Below, in pieces: positions 54,783-63,336 of a stretch of 64,000 nucleotides of DNA. Each line of letters begins with the position of its first letter. The stretch's first letter is position 1. The position numbers and the translations under genes were made by a program. The notes under the pieces are model-generated. The model saw only the letters and a program-made list of their open reading frames with translations, was not told the origin of the DNA and ran no database searches. Origin of the DNA: Streptomyces formicae (GTDB lineage: Bacteria > Actinomycetota > Actinomycetes > Streptomycetales > Streptomycetaceae); NCBI RefSeq assembly GCF_022647665.1, contig NZ_CP071872.1, positions 7,378,001 through 7,442,000 of the forward strand, given 5' to 3'.

Positions 54783-56462
54783 GTGCAGCCCTTGTCACCA
54801 CATGATCCACGCGAGGTGGGCGCCTACCGTCTGCTCTGCCGGCTCGGCGAGGGCGGCATGGGGCGCGTCTATCTCGCCAGGTCGTCCGGCGGGCGCGCGG
54901 TGGCGCTCAAGACGGTGCACGCGGGCATGTCGGACACCCCCGGCTTCCGGGCGCGCTTCGCCCGTGAGGTACGGGCCTGCCAGGCGGTGTCCGGCCCGGG
55001 CACGGCACCGGTGGTGGCGGCCGACCCGCACGCCGCGGTGCCCTGGCTGGCCACCGCGTACGTACCGGGTCCTTCGCTCTCCGAAGCGGTCCACGAGTAC
55101 GGGCCGCTGGAGGAGCCCGCGCTGTGGCGGCTGCTCGGCGATCTCGGCGAGGCGCTCACCACCGTGCACGAGGCGGGCCTGGTGCATCGCGACCTCAAGC
55201 CGTCCAATGTGCTGCTCGCGCTCGACGGCCCCCGCCTCATCGACTTCGGCATCGCCCGCGCCGCCGACGACGCCGCGCTGACCGGCACCGGTCTGGTCGT
55301 CGGCTCGCCGGGCTTCATGTCCCCGGAGCAGATCACGGGGAAGGAGGTGGACGCACGCGGTGACATCTTCGCGCTGGGCGTCCTCCTCACGTACGCGGGC
55401 ACGGGCCGCGGCCCCTTCGGCTCCGGCTCGGGACCCGAGCTGGGCTACCGCGTGGTGCACCACGAGCCGGAGCTCTCCCGTCTGCCCGAGGACTTCGCGG
55501 AGGCGATACGGGGCTGCCTGGCCAAGGACCCGGCGCAGCGGTCGTCGCTCGCGGCCCTCGTCGCGCAGGCGCGGGAGCACGCCCCCGGCGACGGCGACTG
55601 GCTGCCGGCACCGCTGACCTCCGCGATCGCGCGCCGCGCCGCGTGGGCGCTGGACCTGGAGAGTCGGCAGGAGTTCGGGCCGCCGCCGGTGCCGTTCGGA
55701 ATGCCGCCGACGCTGATCGGACCGCCGCCGATGCCGATGCCGGGGGGACCCTCGTCCGCCCCGACCGGCCCGGCCTCCGCCCCGTCCGGACCGCGGGCCG
55801 TCTTCGGACCGCACCCTCCGGTCGGCCCTCTGCCCACGCCTGCCGGGCCCGGGCCCGCGCCCGTGCCCGTGCCGTGGCGACCGCCCGGCCCCGCGCGCCC
55901 CGTCGGGGCCGCATGGGCGTCCCGAGGGCTGCTCGGCCGGCCGCTGCTCGGGCTCTTCGCGCTGATACCGCTGCTCGTCGCGGCGGGTGGCAGGGAGACG
56001 ATCGAGGCCCAGCTCCACCACCCCGACGCCCAGTTGACCCCGGCGAGCCCCGGCTGGGAGTCGTACCAGTGGGCGCTCGACACGACCTGGCACTTCACTC
56101 TCATCGGGCCGCTGCTCGTCTCCGCCGTCGTGCTGAGCGTGCTGCGCCGCGGGCTGCCGCACCGGTCGGCGACGGCGGTGCGCGGTTGGGCCGTGGCGTC
56201 GCTGGTCCACTGGCTGCTGCTCGCCGTCACCGTGCTGGTGTCGGCGCACTGGCTCCGCTCCTCCATGTGGGCGGTGGACCCCGACCGCACGCCGCCGGAG
56301 CTCGGAGTGGCACTCGGCGTCGGCCTGCTGCCGATGGTCGTGCTCGTGCCCGGCGCCCTGGTGGTCCTCGTCCTGGCGGCCGTACGGGCCTTCCGCGTCC
56401 GGAGCCGTGTCCCTCTGCCGCCGGCCGGGGCCGTACCCCTGCCGACGGCCGCCGGCCGCTGA
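54783..56462 (+). CDS. Serine/threonine protein kinase with C-terminal membrane domain
   Basis: 559 residues from GTG 54783, preceded by AGGGGG. The Hanks-type kinase domain (1-265) is complete: LGEGGMGRVYLAR, AVALKTVH with the ATP-anchoring Lys, VHRDLKPSNVLL catalytic loop, LIDFGIA metal-binding loop and MSPEQITG. A Pro/Gly-rich linker (~295-380) leads to about four TM helices (385-540) instead of the single TM plus PASTA domains of PknB, so there is little extracytoplasmic sensor. It is 195 bases upstream of a PBP gene; kinase-PBP neighbourhoods often concern cell-wall control. Confidence 0.92.
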   Translation: MQPLSPHDPREVGAYRLLCRLGEGGMGRVYLARSSGGRAVALKTVHAGMSDTPGFRARFAREVRACQAVSGPGTAPVVAADPHAAVPWLATAYVPGPSLSEAVHEYGPLEEPALWRLLGDLGEALTTVHEAGLVHRDLKPSNVLLALDGPRLIDFGIARAADDAALTGTGLVVGSPGFMSPEQITGKEVDARGDIFALGVLLTYAGTGRGPFGSGSGPELGYRVVHHEPELSRLPEDFAEAIRGCLAKDPAQRSSLAALVAQAREHAPGDGDWLPAPLTSAIARRAAWALDLESRQEFGPPPVPFGMPPTLIGPPPMPMPGGPSSAPTGPASAPSGPRAVFGPHPPVGPLPTPAGPGPAPVPVPWRPPGPARPVGAAWASRGLLGRPLLGLFALIPLLVAAGGRETIEAQLHHPDAQLTPASPGWESYQWALDTTWHFTLIGPLLVSAVVLSVLRRGLPHRSATAVRGWAVASLVHWLLLAVTVLVSAHWLRSSMWAVDPDRTPPELGVALGVGLLPMVVLVPGALVVLVLAAVRAFRVRSRVPLPPAGAVPLPTAAGR

Positions 56463-56606
56463 GCCCGGCGATCCGACCCGCGCTCCAGGGCCCGCCGCCG
56501 GCGCCCGGCGGCCCCAACAGCCCTGCCGAACCGGTCTACACCACAGTCCTATAACGACGGTCACTCCTGTCATTCGGAAGCCGTAGAGTGCGGAGGTATC
56601 GGGGGT

Positions 56607-56624
56607 CCTTGAACGCGTTCAAGG
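56607..56624. promoter_or_regulatory. Perfect 18-bp palindrome upstream of the PBP gene
   Basis: CCTTGAACGCGTTCAAGG is fully self-complementary and lies 34 bases before the ATG at 56658, just downstream of a TAGAGT -10-like hexamer (56584-56589). Such a position suits a repressor operator or an mRNA hairpin in the leader. Confidence 0.5.
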
Positions 56625-56657
56625 CTGCTGGTGGTCACTGGGGAGGGGACTGCAGCG

Positions 56658-58274
56658 ATGCGCAGTGGAGCCAAGGTCGCCGTCATAGGCGGCATATTCA
56701 TCGTCTTCGCCGGAGGGGCGACCTACGGCGCGTACAACGTTCTGATGGGCGGAGGCTCGGACGGCTCGTCCCAGGCCGCGCCCAAGAAGACCGGGCCGCC
56801 GAGCGCGGAGGAGATCCGGGCCACCGCGAAGGACTTCCTCGCGGCGTGGGCGGGCGGGGACGCGGGGACGGCGGCGCAGCTGACCAACAACGCGGTCGAG
56901 GCGGAGCCGGTGCTGGCCGGGTACGCCGAGGACGCGCACATCAGCGAGGCGAAGCTGACGCCTGGACAGCCGGTCGGCGCGAAGGTGCCGTTCACGGTGA
57001 GCGCCGTGGTCTCGCACGACGGGCAGCGCGAGCCGCTGTCGTACCGGTCCGAGCTGACCGTGGTGCGCGGGCTGACGACCGGACGGCCGCTCGTCGACTG
57101 GCAGCCGACGGTGGTCCACCCGGAGCTGGGCAAGGGCGAGACGCTGAAGACCGCCCAGGCTGCGGTCCCGCCCATCGAGGCGGTCGACCGCAACGGCAAG
57201 GAGCTGACGGAGGAGAAGTACCCCTCGCTCGGGCCCGTCCTGGACGAGCTGCGCAAGCGGTACGGCGACAAGGCGGGCGGCAAGGCGGGCGTGGAGCTCG
57301 TCATCGACAGCGGCCTCACCGACGGGACGGACCGGACGCTGCTCACGCTGACCAAGGGTGAGCCGGGCAGGCTCAGCACCACGCTGGACGCGAAGGTGCA
57401 GGCCGCCGCCGAGAAGACGGTGATGAAGTACGGCGAGTCGTCGGTCGTCGCCATCCAGCCGAGCACGGGCGAGGTGCGGGCGGTCGCCAACAACCGCAAG
57501 GGGCGCTGGAACGCGGCGTTCCTGGGCAAGCAGGCGCCCGGCTCGACGATGAAGATCGTGACGGCGGCGCTGCTGCTGGAGAAGGGCCTGGTGGCGGCGG
57601 ACCGTACGGTCGAGTGCCCCAAGGAAGCCATGTACCAGGGCCGGACCTTCCACAACCTCGACGACTTCTGGATCGATGGCAAGCCCTTCTCGACCAGCTT
57701 CGCCCGCTCCTGCAACACCGCCTTCATCAAGCTGATCGACGACACGAAGGACGACGCCGCGCTGCCCAAGGAGGCACAGGACGTCTTCGGCATCGGCCTC
57801 GACTGGCAGACCGGGATCCCGTCCGTGGACGGCAGCGTGCCCCAGGGGACGGGCGGCGAGGCGGCCGCGCAGTACATCGGGCAGGGCACGATCCAGATGA
57901 ACGCCCTCAACATGGCGTCCGTCACCGCCACCGCCAAGAACGGCACGTTCAAGCAGCCCATCATCGTGCCGCTGTCGCTCGACGACCGTCAGCCGGCCAC
58001 CGCGTCGCGGAGTCTGCCGGGCTCCGTCGCCCGCCAGCTGCGGGACATGATGCGGCTCACGGCGACGAGCGGAACGGGCGCGGAAGCGATGGCCTCGGTC
58101 GGCGGGGACAAGGGCGCGAAGACCGGCTCTGCGGAGGTCGACGGGAACGCCACGTCCAACAGCTGGTTCACCGGCTTCTCCGGCGACCTGGCGGCGGCCG
58201 CGGTGGTGGACTCGGGCGGACACGGCGGCGATGCGGCGGGACCGCTCGTGGCGGCGGTGCTGAACGCGGGCTGA
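56658..58274 (+). CDS. Class B penicillin-binding protein (MecA-N / transpeptidase)
   Basis: 538 residues from ATG 56658, with GGGAGGGGAC upstream. One N-terminal TM helix, an NTF2-like MecA-N domain (~45-160: ATAKDFLAAWAGGDAGTAAQ), a dimerisation region, then the transpeptidase domain with the catalytic SxxK in PGSTMK, SCN as the SxN motif and KTGSAE as the KTG motif. It cross-links peptidoglycan outside the membrane. The gene stands alone after a Ser/Thr kinase gene; a perfect palindrome precedes it. Confidence 0.94.
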   Translation: MRSGAKVAVIGGIFIVFAGGATYGAYNVLMGGGSDGSSQAAPKKTGPPSAEEIRATAKDFLAAWAGGDAGTAAQLTNNAVEAEPVLAGYAEDAHISEAKLTPGQPVGAKVPFTVSAVVSHDGQREPLSYRSELTVVRGLTTGRPLVDWQPTVVHPELGKGETLKTAQAAVPPIEAVDRNGKELTEEKYPSLGPVLDELRKRYGDKAGGKAGVELVIDSGLTDGTDRTLLTLTKGEPGRLSTTLDAKVQAAAEKTVMKYGESSVVAIQPSTGEVRAVANNRKGRWNAAFLGKQAPGSTMKIVTAALLLEKGLVAADRTVECPKEAMYQGRTFHNLDDFWIDGKPFSTSFARSCNTAFIKLIDDTKDDAALPKEAQDVFGIGLDWQTGIPSVDGSVPQGTGGEAAAQYIGQGTIQMNALNMASVTATAKNGTFKQPIIVPLSLDDRQPATASRSLPGSVARQLRDMMRLTATSGTGAEAMASVGGDKGAKTGSAEVDGNATSNSWFTGFSGDLAAAAVVDSGGHGGDAAGPLVAAVLNAG

Positions 58275-58341
58275 ACACCCGGGGGTCCGTTGGGCGGAAC
58301 AATGTCGCGTGGCCCGTACAGCCACCGCTAGCGTGCGGGCC

Positions 58342-58830
58342 ATGAGTTCACCCGAGACCCACGCCCACCCCCGTTTCGCCGAGGCCCTGCGCGAGCTGGG
58401 CCTGCATGTCGAGGTGCGCCGCTTTCCCGACGCCACCCGGACCGCCGCCGAGGCGGCGGCCGCCATCGGCTGCGACGTCAGCGAGATCGTCAAGTCGCTG
58501 GTCTTCGAGGCGGACGGGGTGCCGGTGCTGGTCCTGATGGACGGCGCCTCGCGGGTCGATCTGGAGCTGGTGCGGCGGGAGCTGAACGCCTCGGCGGTCC
58601 GGCGGGCGAACGCGGACCTGGTCCGGGAGACCACGGGGTACGCGATCGGTGGCGTGCCGCCCTTCGGCCACCGTACGAGGACCCGGGTGCTGGCCGACCG
58701 GGGCCTGCTGGACCACGCCGTGGTGTGGGCGGCGGCGGGCACTCCGCACACGGTCTTCCCGCTCGGCCCCAAGTCCGTGATCGCCCACGCCGGTGCGGCC
58801 CTGGTGGACGTGCGCGAGCGCACCGCGTGA
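58342..58830 (+). CDS. YbaK/EbsC-family aminoacyl-tRNA deacylase
   Basis: 162 residues from ATG 58342. The YbaK fold is recognisable: LGLHVEVRRFPDATRTAAEA, CDVSEIVKSLVFEADG with the catalytic Lys, LMDGASRVDLELV, GYAIGGVPPFGH and WAAAGTPHTVFPLGPKSV. Members hydrolyse mischarged tRNAs such as Cys-tRNA(Pro). The following gene, an EamA transporter, is broken. Confidence 0.93.
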   Translation: MSSPETHAHPRFAEALRELGLHVEVRRFPDATRTAAEAAAAIGCDVSEIVKSLVFEADGVPVLVLMDGASRVDLELVRRELNASAVRRANADLVRETTGYAIGGVPPFGHRTRTRVLADRGLLDHAVVWAAAGTPHTVFPLGPKSVIAHAGAALVDVRERTA

Positions 58831-59040
58831 GCGTGCTCGTCGCGGCCGCGGTCCTCATGGCGCGGTCACGCACGCGAGCTGGAACGCGATCGCGCACCAC
58901 ATCAAGGACCAGCTCATCGGCTTCACGCTGATACTCGGCGGCGCGGCGACGATCGGCGCGGTGATGGCGTGCTTCGCACCGCCGCCCGCTGCCGCCGCGT
59001 GGCCGTATCTGATCGCGTCGGCGGCGCTGATGCCGACTCC
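58827..59040 (+). pseudogene. Truncated, frameshifted EamA/DMT transporter remnant
   Basis: Starts GTG 58827, overlapping the YbaK stop, and reads VSVLVAAAVLMA. The continuation VTHASWNAIAHHIKDQLIGF, LILGGAATIGAVMACFAPPP and AAWPYLIASAAL, typical of the first two TM helices of EamA (DMT-superfamily) exporters, is in another frame, so there is a frameshift near 58860. Similarity ends at about 59030, where the VapC stop lies. The remaining eight helices are missing. Confidence 0.7.
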
Positions 59041-59454
59041 TCAGGCGCGGTACGTCTCGACGGAGCAGCGTGCCGCACCGCTTTTGGCGATCCGGACGTC
59101 ACTGGTGATCAGGGGTATGCCGAGGCTCTCGGCGAGGGCGACATAGTGGGCGTCGTACACCGAGAGATTGCTCGACAGCTCCCGTACACGGCGCCACAGC
59201 ACCAGCGTCGGATGGAGGTCGATTCTCAGCGCCTGATAGTCGGCCATCGCCTTGGCGACCTCCTTCTGCGTGATCTTCGGCTTCTCGCCACGTCTGCCAC
59301 GGCCCAGGCCGAAGAGCGCGGAGGTCACTTCGTAGTCCAGAAGTCCGGGTGCGCAGAGGCTCTCTGCCCTGGCCACGCGTTCGCGGATCTCCGTTCCGGC
59401 CGTGCCGTGGTCGAGGAGAAAGTGGACGAGGCTGGAGCAGTCGACAACGATCAA
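59041..59454 (-). CDS. vapC: VapC-type PIN-domain toxin RNase
   Basis: 137 residues. PIN-domain acidic residues are all present: Asp5 in MIVVDCSSLVHF, Glu in LDYEVTSALFGL, Asp in LSVYDAHYVALAE and Asp in LITSDVRIA. Members cleave tRNA or rRNA to arrest growth. It overlaps the antitoxin gene by four bases and abuts the broken EamA gene. Confidence 0.93.
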   Translation of the reverse strand: MIVVDCSSLVHFLLDHGTAGTEIRERVARAESLCAPGLLDYEVTSALFGLGRGRRGEKPKITQKEVAKAMADYQALRIDLHPTLVLWRRVRELSSNLSVYDAHYVALAESLGIPLITSDVRIAKSGAARCSVETYRA

Positions 59455-59681
59455 CGCCGCTCCCTGGCTTCCTCGATGGCATCGAGGATGTCGTCCGTGC
59501 GGAGCTCGGTCCGGGTCTCTCGTTCCAGCCTGGCAGCCATCTCCGCCAGCGTCGGCTTGGCCGCTTCGCGGGCCAGCAGGTCGAGGGTGTAGCCCTGCAG
59601 CGACTTACCGGCTTGCGCGGCGCGAACCTTCAGAGCTCTGAGTATGTCGTCGGGAACGTCGCGGATGGTGAGTGCAGTCAT
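59451..59681 (-). CDS. VapB/FitA-type ribbon-helix-helix antitoxin
   Basis: 76 residues. The N-terminal RHH reads TALTIRDVPDDILRALKVRA then AAQAGKSLQGYTLDLLAREA, as in FitA-like antitoxins; the C-terminal tail (LRTDDILDAIEEARERR) would wrap the toxin. First gene of the two-gene operon; the dimer should repress its own promoter upstream of 59681. Confidence 0.92.
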   Translation of the reverse strand: MTALTIRDVPDDILRALKVRAAQAGKSLQGYTLDLLAREAAKPTLAEMAARLERETRTELRTDDILDAIEEARERR

Positions 59682-59727
59682 GACTTCACAATACTGCCCG
59701 TGCAGGCATTCTGCAGCTCCGCAACGG

Positions 59728-60507
59728 TCAGTCGACAGTCGCCTGAAAACCTGTGTTCACCGCCAGCAGGCCGCCGTCCACCCGGAGGTTCGTACCCGTG
59801 ATCCAGGCGGCGTCCGACGAGGCCAGGAAGGCGACCGCCGAGGCGATGTCGTCGGGGGTTCCGACACGGCCCAGGGGGTAGACGCGGGCGAGCCTGTCGA
59901 GTTGGCGTTCGCGGCCGGACCAGGCGGGAGTGTTGACGGTGCCGGGGGTGATCTGGTTGACGCGGACGCCGCGGGGAGCGGCGTCGCCGGCGAGGGTGCG
60001 GGTGAGGGAGGCGAGGCCGGCCTTGGCGGCGCTGTAGGCGTGGTTGCCGAAGTCCTGTTCGGCGTTGACGGAGCCGATGTTGACGATCGCGCCGCGGCCG
60101 CCCGCCTTCGCCAGGTGCGGGAGGGCGGCGCGGGAGCAGCGGAAGGCGCCGGTGAGGACGGTGTCGAGGTCCTGCTGCCAGGTGTCGTCGGGCTGGTCCT
60201 CGAAGAGCGGGGTGTCGACGGCGCAGGTGTAGGCGTTGTTGACGAGGACGTCGAGCGCGCCGAACCCCTCGACGGCGTACGCGACCGCCGCCTCGACCGC
60301 GCCGCGGTCGGTCACGTCGCACGGGCACGAGGCGGCGCCCGGGATCGTCCCCGCGGTGGCCGCGGCGCGCTCGCCGTCGAGGTCCGTGACCAGGACCCGT
60401 GCTCCTTCGGAGGCGAGTCTGCGGGCGGTGGCCTCGCCGACGCCCCGCCCGGCTCCGGTGATCAGTACTCCGTATCCCTCGAATCGTCGCATCATGCGAC
60501 CGATCAT
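59728..60507 (-). CDS. Short-chain dehydrogenase/reductase
   Basis: 259 residues; ATG 60507 overlaps the hydrolase stop (ATGA), though ATG 60495 or 60492 are possible. Classical SDR: GVLITGAGRGVGEATARRL (TGxxxGxG), DVLVNNAY, the active-site Ser in IVNIGSVNAE, YSAAK with Tyr/Lys, and the ITPGTVNTPAW and LRVDGG ends. It prefers NAD or NADP by fold, substrate unknown. Coupled to the serine hydrolase upstream. Confidence 0.93.
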   Translation of the reverse strand: MIGRMMRRFEGYGVLITGAGRGVGEATARRLASEGARVLVTDLDGERAAATAGTIPGAASCPCDVTDRGAVEAAVAYAVEGFGALDVLVNNAYTCAVDTPLFEDQPDDTWQQDLDTVLTGAFRCSRAALPHLAKAGGRGAIVNIGSVNAEQDFGNHAYSAAKAGLASLTRTLAGDAAPRGVRVNQITPGTVNTPAWSGRERQLDRLARVYPLGRVGTPDDIASAVAFLASSDAAWITGTNLRVDGGLLAVNTGFQATVD

Positions 60508-61718
60508 GTCGCCGAACGGACCGCCCTGACCAGAGCCTGGGCGCGCGGATCGGCCGTGACGCCCTTGCGCATGCCGTTGGTGACGTAGCCGAGCGCGATG
60601 CCCGACTCGGGGTCGGCGAGGCCGAGCGAGCCGCCGCGGCCCGGGTGCCCGAAGGAGCCGGGGCCCAGCAGCGGGGACGCGGGACCGTGGAGCATGTAGC
60701 CGAGGCCGAAGCAGGTGCCGACGACGAGGACGCGGTCCGGGCCCGCCGACTCCTCGGTGCGGGCGAGGGTGACGGTGGCGGGCGCGAAGAGCCGGTGCCC
60801 GTCGACCCGGCCGATGGTGGCGGCGTAGAAGCGGGCCAGCGCGCGGGCCGTGGAGATGCCGTTGGACGCGGGGAGCTCGGCGGCGCGGTAGAGCGGGTCG
60901 TTCTCGTCCGGCAGCGGGTCGATCGCGCCGAAGGCGCGGCGGGTCAGCGACTCCGGGTCGCGGTACGCCTCGGCCACCGACCGCTTGGGCCGCACCTTCA
61001 GCCCGCCGCCCGCGGCCGCCGGCGGCTCTTCGACCTTGCCGATCCGGCCCACCCGGTACGCCTCTTCGGCCGGGAGCCCGATCCAGAGGTCCAGGCCCAG
61101 CGGGCGGGCGATCTCCTCGGCGACCCAGCGGCCGATGGTGCGCCCGGTGACCCGCCGGACGAGTTCGGACAGCAGCCAGCTGTAGGTCTGCGCGTGGTAG
61201 CCGTGGTCGGTGCCCGGTTCCCAGGCCGGCGCCTGCGCGGCGACCGCTCGCGCCCCGGACGAGCCGTCGGCGGCCTCCGCCACGGTGAGGGGCCGGTCGA
61301 GGGCGGGCACCCCGGCCCGGTGCGACAGCAGATGCCGTACGAGCACCCGCTCCTTGCCGGCCTCCTTGAACTCCGGCCAGTACGTCCCGACCGGCGCGTC
61401 CAGGTCGAGCTGCCCGCGCTGGTGCAGGAGCAGCGGTACGGCGGCGGCGACGCCCTTGGTCGCCGAGCGGACGATCTGCGCGGTGTCCACGGCCCACGGG
61501 GCGGTGCCACCGGTGCCGGTGCGGGCGTCGGCGTCGGCGTCGGTGCCGGCGCCGACGTCGGCTCCGGCGTCCCGGACGCCGGCCCACAGGTCGACGACCT
61601 TCACTCCGTCCCGGTAGACGGCGACGGCCGCGCCGCGCTCCCCGCGCTGCTCGAAGTTGCGTATGAACGCGTCCCGGACGGGCTCGAAGCCCTCCGCCAC
61701 CGTCCCCTGGACGTCCAC
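60504..61718 (-). CDS. Beta-lactamase/EstB-family serine hydrolase
   Basis: 404 residues from GTG 61718, with GAGG close upstream. Class C-like serine hydrolase fold: SATKG supplies the SxxK nucleophile and base, GYHAQTYSWLL the Tyr region, and FGHPGRGGSLGLAD the third motif. It has no signal peptide and resembles EstB-type esterases rather than true beta-lactamases. A Gly/Ala/Asp/Thr-rich insertion near residues 50-70, encoded by GTCGGC-type repeats, is probably a slippage expansion. Confidence 0.9.
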   Translation of the reverse strand: MDVQGTVAEGFEPVRDAFIRNFEQRGERGAAVAVYRDGVKVVDLWAGVRDAGADVGAGTDADADARTGTGGTAPWAVDTAQIVRSATKGVAAAVPLLLHQRGQLDLDAPVGTYWPEFKEAGKERVLVRHLLSHRAGVPALDRPLTVAEAADGSSGARAVAAQAPAWEPGTDHGYHAQTYSWLLSELVRRVTGRTIGRWVAEEIARPLGLDLWIGLPAEEAYRVGRIGKVEEPPAAAGGGLKVRPKRSVAEAYRDPESLTRRAFGAIDPLPDENDPLYRAAELPASNGISTARALARFYAATIGRVDGHRLFAPATVTLARTEESAGPDRVLVVGTCFGLGYMLHGPASPLLGPGSFGHPGRGGSLGLADPESGIALGYVTNGMRKGVTADPRAQALVRAVRSAT

Positions 61719-61819
61719 GTCCTCACGCTCCCTGCTGTTCCCCGCTGTACCGGCCGTTCGCCCACCATGGTGCAACGTGATGGGACAAGCCCCGATTCCG
61801 GGTGGGTCACGGACTCGCC

Positions 61820-62575
61820 TCAGGACCCCAGTGTCACAGCCCGCGGGTCGAAGCCGAATGGCAGCTCCAGCCGGTGCGCCCGCATCAGGTCGGCGTCGCC
61901 GAGCAGCTCCTGGGTGGGGCCGTCGGCCACGATCACGCCCTCGCCGAGGATCACCGAGCGCGGGCACAGCTCCAGCGCGTACGGCAGGTCGTGCGTGACC
62001 ATGAGGACCGTGACGTCCAACGACCGCAGGATGTCGGCGAGTTCGCGGCGCGAGGCCGGGTCGAGATTGGACGAGGGCTCGTCCAGGACGAGGATCTCCG
62101 GCTCCATCGCGAGGACGGTCGCGACGGCGACCCGGCGGCGCTGGCCGAAGGAGAGGTGGTGCGGGGGGCGTTCGAGGTACTCCCCCATGCCGACCTGGCC
62201 GAGCGCCGTGCGTACGCGCTCCTCAAGCTCCGCGCCGCGCAGCCCGGCGGCGGCCGGCCCGAAGGCGACGTCCTCCCGGACCGTCGGCATGAAGAGCTGG
62301 TCGTCGGGGTCCTGGAAGACGATGCCGACCTTGCGGCGGATCTCGGCCATGTGCCGCTTGCCGACCGGCAGTCCGGCGACGGTGACGGTGCCCGCGCCGG
62401 CGGTGAGGATGCCGTTGAGGTGGAGGACGAGGGTGGTCTTGCCGGCCCCGTTCGGGCCGAGCAGGGCGACCCGCTCGCCGCGCCCGATGCTCAGGTCGAC
62501 GCCGAAGAGGGCCTGGTGGCCGTCGGGGTAGGCGTACGCGAGCCCGCGTACGTCGAGGGAGAGGGGCGAGGTCAT
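61820..62575 (-). CDS. cbiO: Energy-coupling factor ABC ATPase (CbiO-like)
   Basis: 251 residues; ATG 62575 overlaps the CbiQ stop (ATGA). Walker A GPNGAGKTT, Q-loop GIVFQDPDDQLFMPTV typical of ECF ATPases, signature LSFGQRRRVAVA (a common CbiO variant), Walker B LVLDEPSSNLDP and switch VTHD. It energises the cobalt/nickel transporter encoded just upstream. Confidence 0.95.
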   Translation of the reverse strand: MTSPLSLDVRGLAYAYPDGHQALFGVDLSIGRGERVALLGPNGAGKTTLVLHLNGILTAGAGTVTVAGLPVGKRHMAEIRRKVGIVFQDPDDQLFMPTVREDVAFGPAAAGLRGAELEERVRTALGQVGMGEYLERPPHHLSFGQRRRVAVATVLAMEPEILVLDEPSSNLDPASRRELADILRSLDVTVLMVTHDLPYALELCPRSVILGEGVIVADGPTQELLGDADLMRAHRLELPFGFDPRAVTLGS

Positions 62576-63333
62576 AGGGTCCAGCCAAGCAGACAGACGG
62601 CGAGTGCCGAGAACGGGAGCGCGGCGGCGTACGCCCACTGCGCGCGGTCGGCGGTCACCTCGTCGATGACCGGCATGGTGCCCGCGTACCCCCGGCTGAC
62701 CATGGCCAGATGCACCCGCTCACCGCGCTCGTAGGAGCGGATGAACAGCGCGCCCGCGGACTTGGCGAGCACGCCCCAGTGGCATACGCCGCGCGCCTCG
62801 AAGCCGCGCGAGCGGCGGGCGATGGACATCCGCCGCATCTCGTCGGTGATGACGTCGCCGTAGCGGATCATGAAGGACGCGATCTGCACCATCAGCGGCG
62901 GCAGTCTGAGCCGCTGGAGTCCGAGCAGCAGCGCGCGCAGCTCGGTGGTCGACGCGAGCAGGACGGAGGTGGCGACGCCCAGGGTCCCCTTGGCGAGGAT
63001 GTTCCAGGCGCCCCACAGCCCGGGGACGGAGAGGGAGATCCCGAGCAGCTCGGTCCGCTCGCCCGGCACGACGAAGGGCATGAGCAGCGCGAAGGCGACG
63101 AACGGGAGCTCGATCAGCAGCCGGCGCAGCAGAAAGCCCGCGGGGATGCGGGCCACGGCGGCGACCGCGCCGAGCAGCACGGCGTACAGGCCGAAGGCCC
63201 ACACCGCCTCGCGCGGCGTGGCGACCACGATCAGCACGAAGCACAGCGCCGCGGCGATCTTGCAGTGCGGGGGCAGCGCGTGGACCGGCGAGTGCCCGTG
63301 CCGGTAGAGCTTGTGTGTGTGGCCGGCGCCCAT
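62572..63333 (-). CDS. cbiQ: ECF transporter T-component (CbiQ)
   Basis: 253 residues with 5-6 TM helices. The two Arg-containing coupling motifs of EcfT proteins are visible (MRRMSIARRSRGFEARG and SYERGERVHLAMVSRGYAG), as is the usual N-terminal HxHxSPVHALPPHCKI. It links the CbiO ATPase to the CbiMN substrate unit. Operon order cbiM(N)-cbiQ-cbiO. Confidence 0.93.
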   Translation of the reverse strand: MGAGHTHKLYRHGHSPVHALPPHCKIAAALCFVLIVVATPREAVWAFGLYAVLLGAVAAVARIPAGFLLRRLLIELPFVAFALLMPFVVPGERTELLGISLSVPGLWGAWNILAKGTLGVATSVLLASTTELRALLLGLQRLRLPPLMVQIASFMIRYGDVITDEMRRMSIARRSRGFEARGVCHWGVLAKSAGALFIRSYERGERVHLAMVSRGYAGTMPVIDEVTADRAQWAYAAALPFSALAVCLLGWTL

Positions 63334-63336
63334 GGC

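Noticed and set aside
55680..55900. PASTA or other extracellular sensor domain in the Ser/Thr kinase
   Set aside because: The stretch is a Pro/Gly-rich linker followed by TM helices; no PASTA repeats are present.
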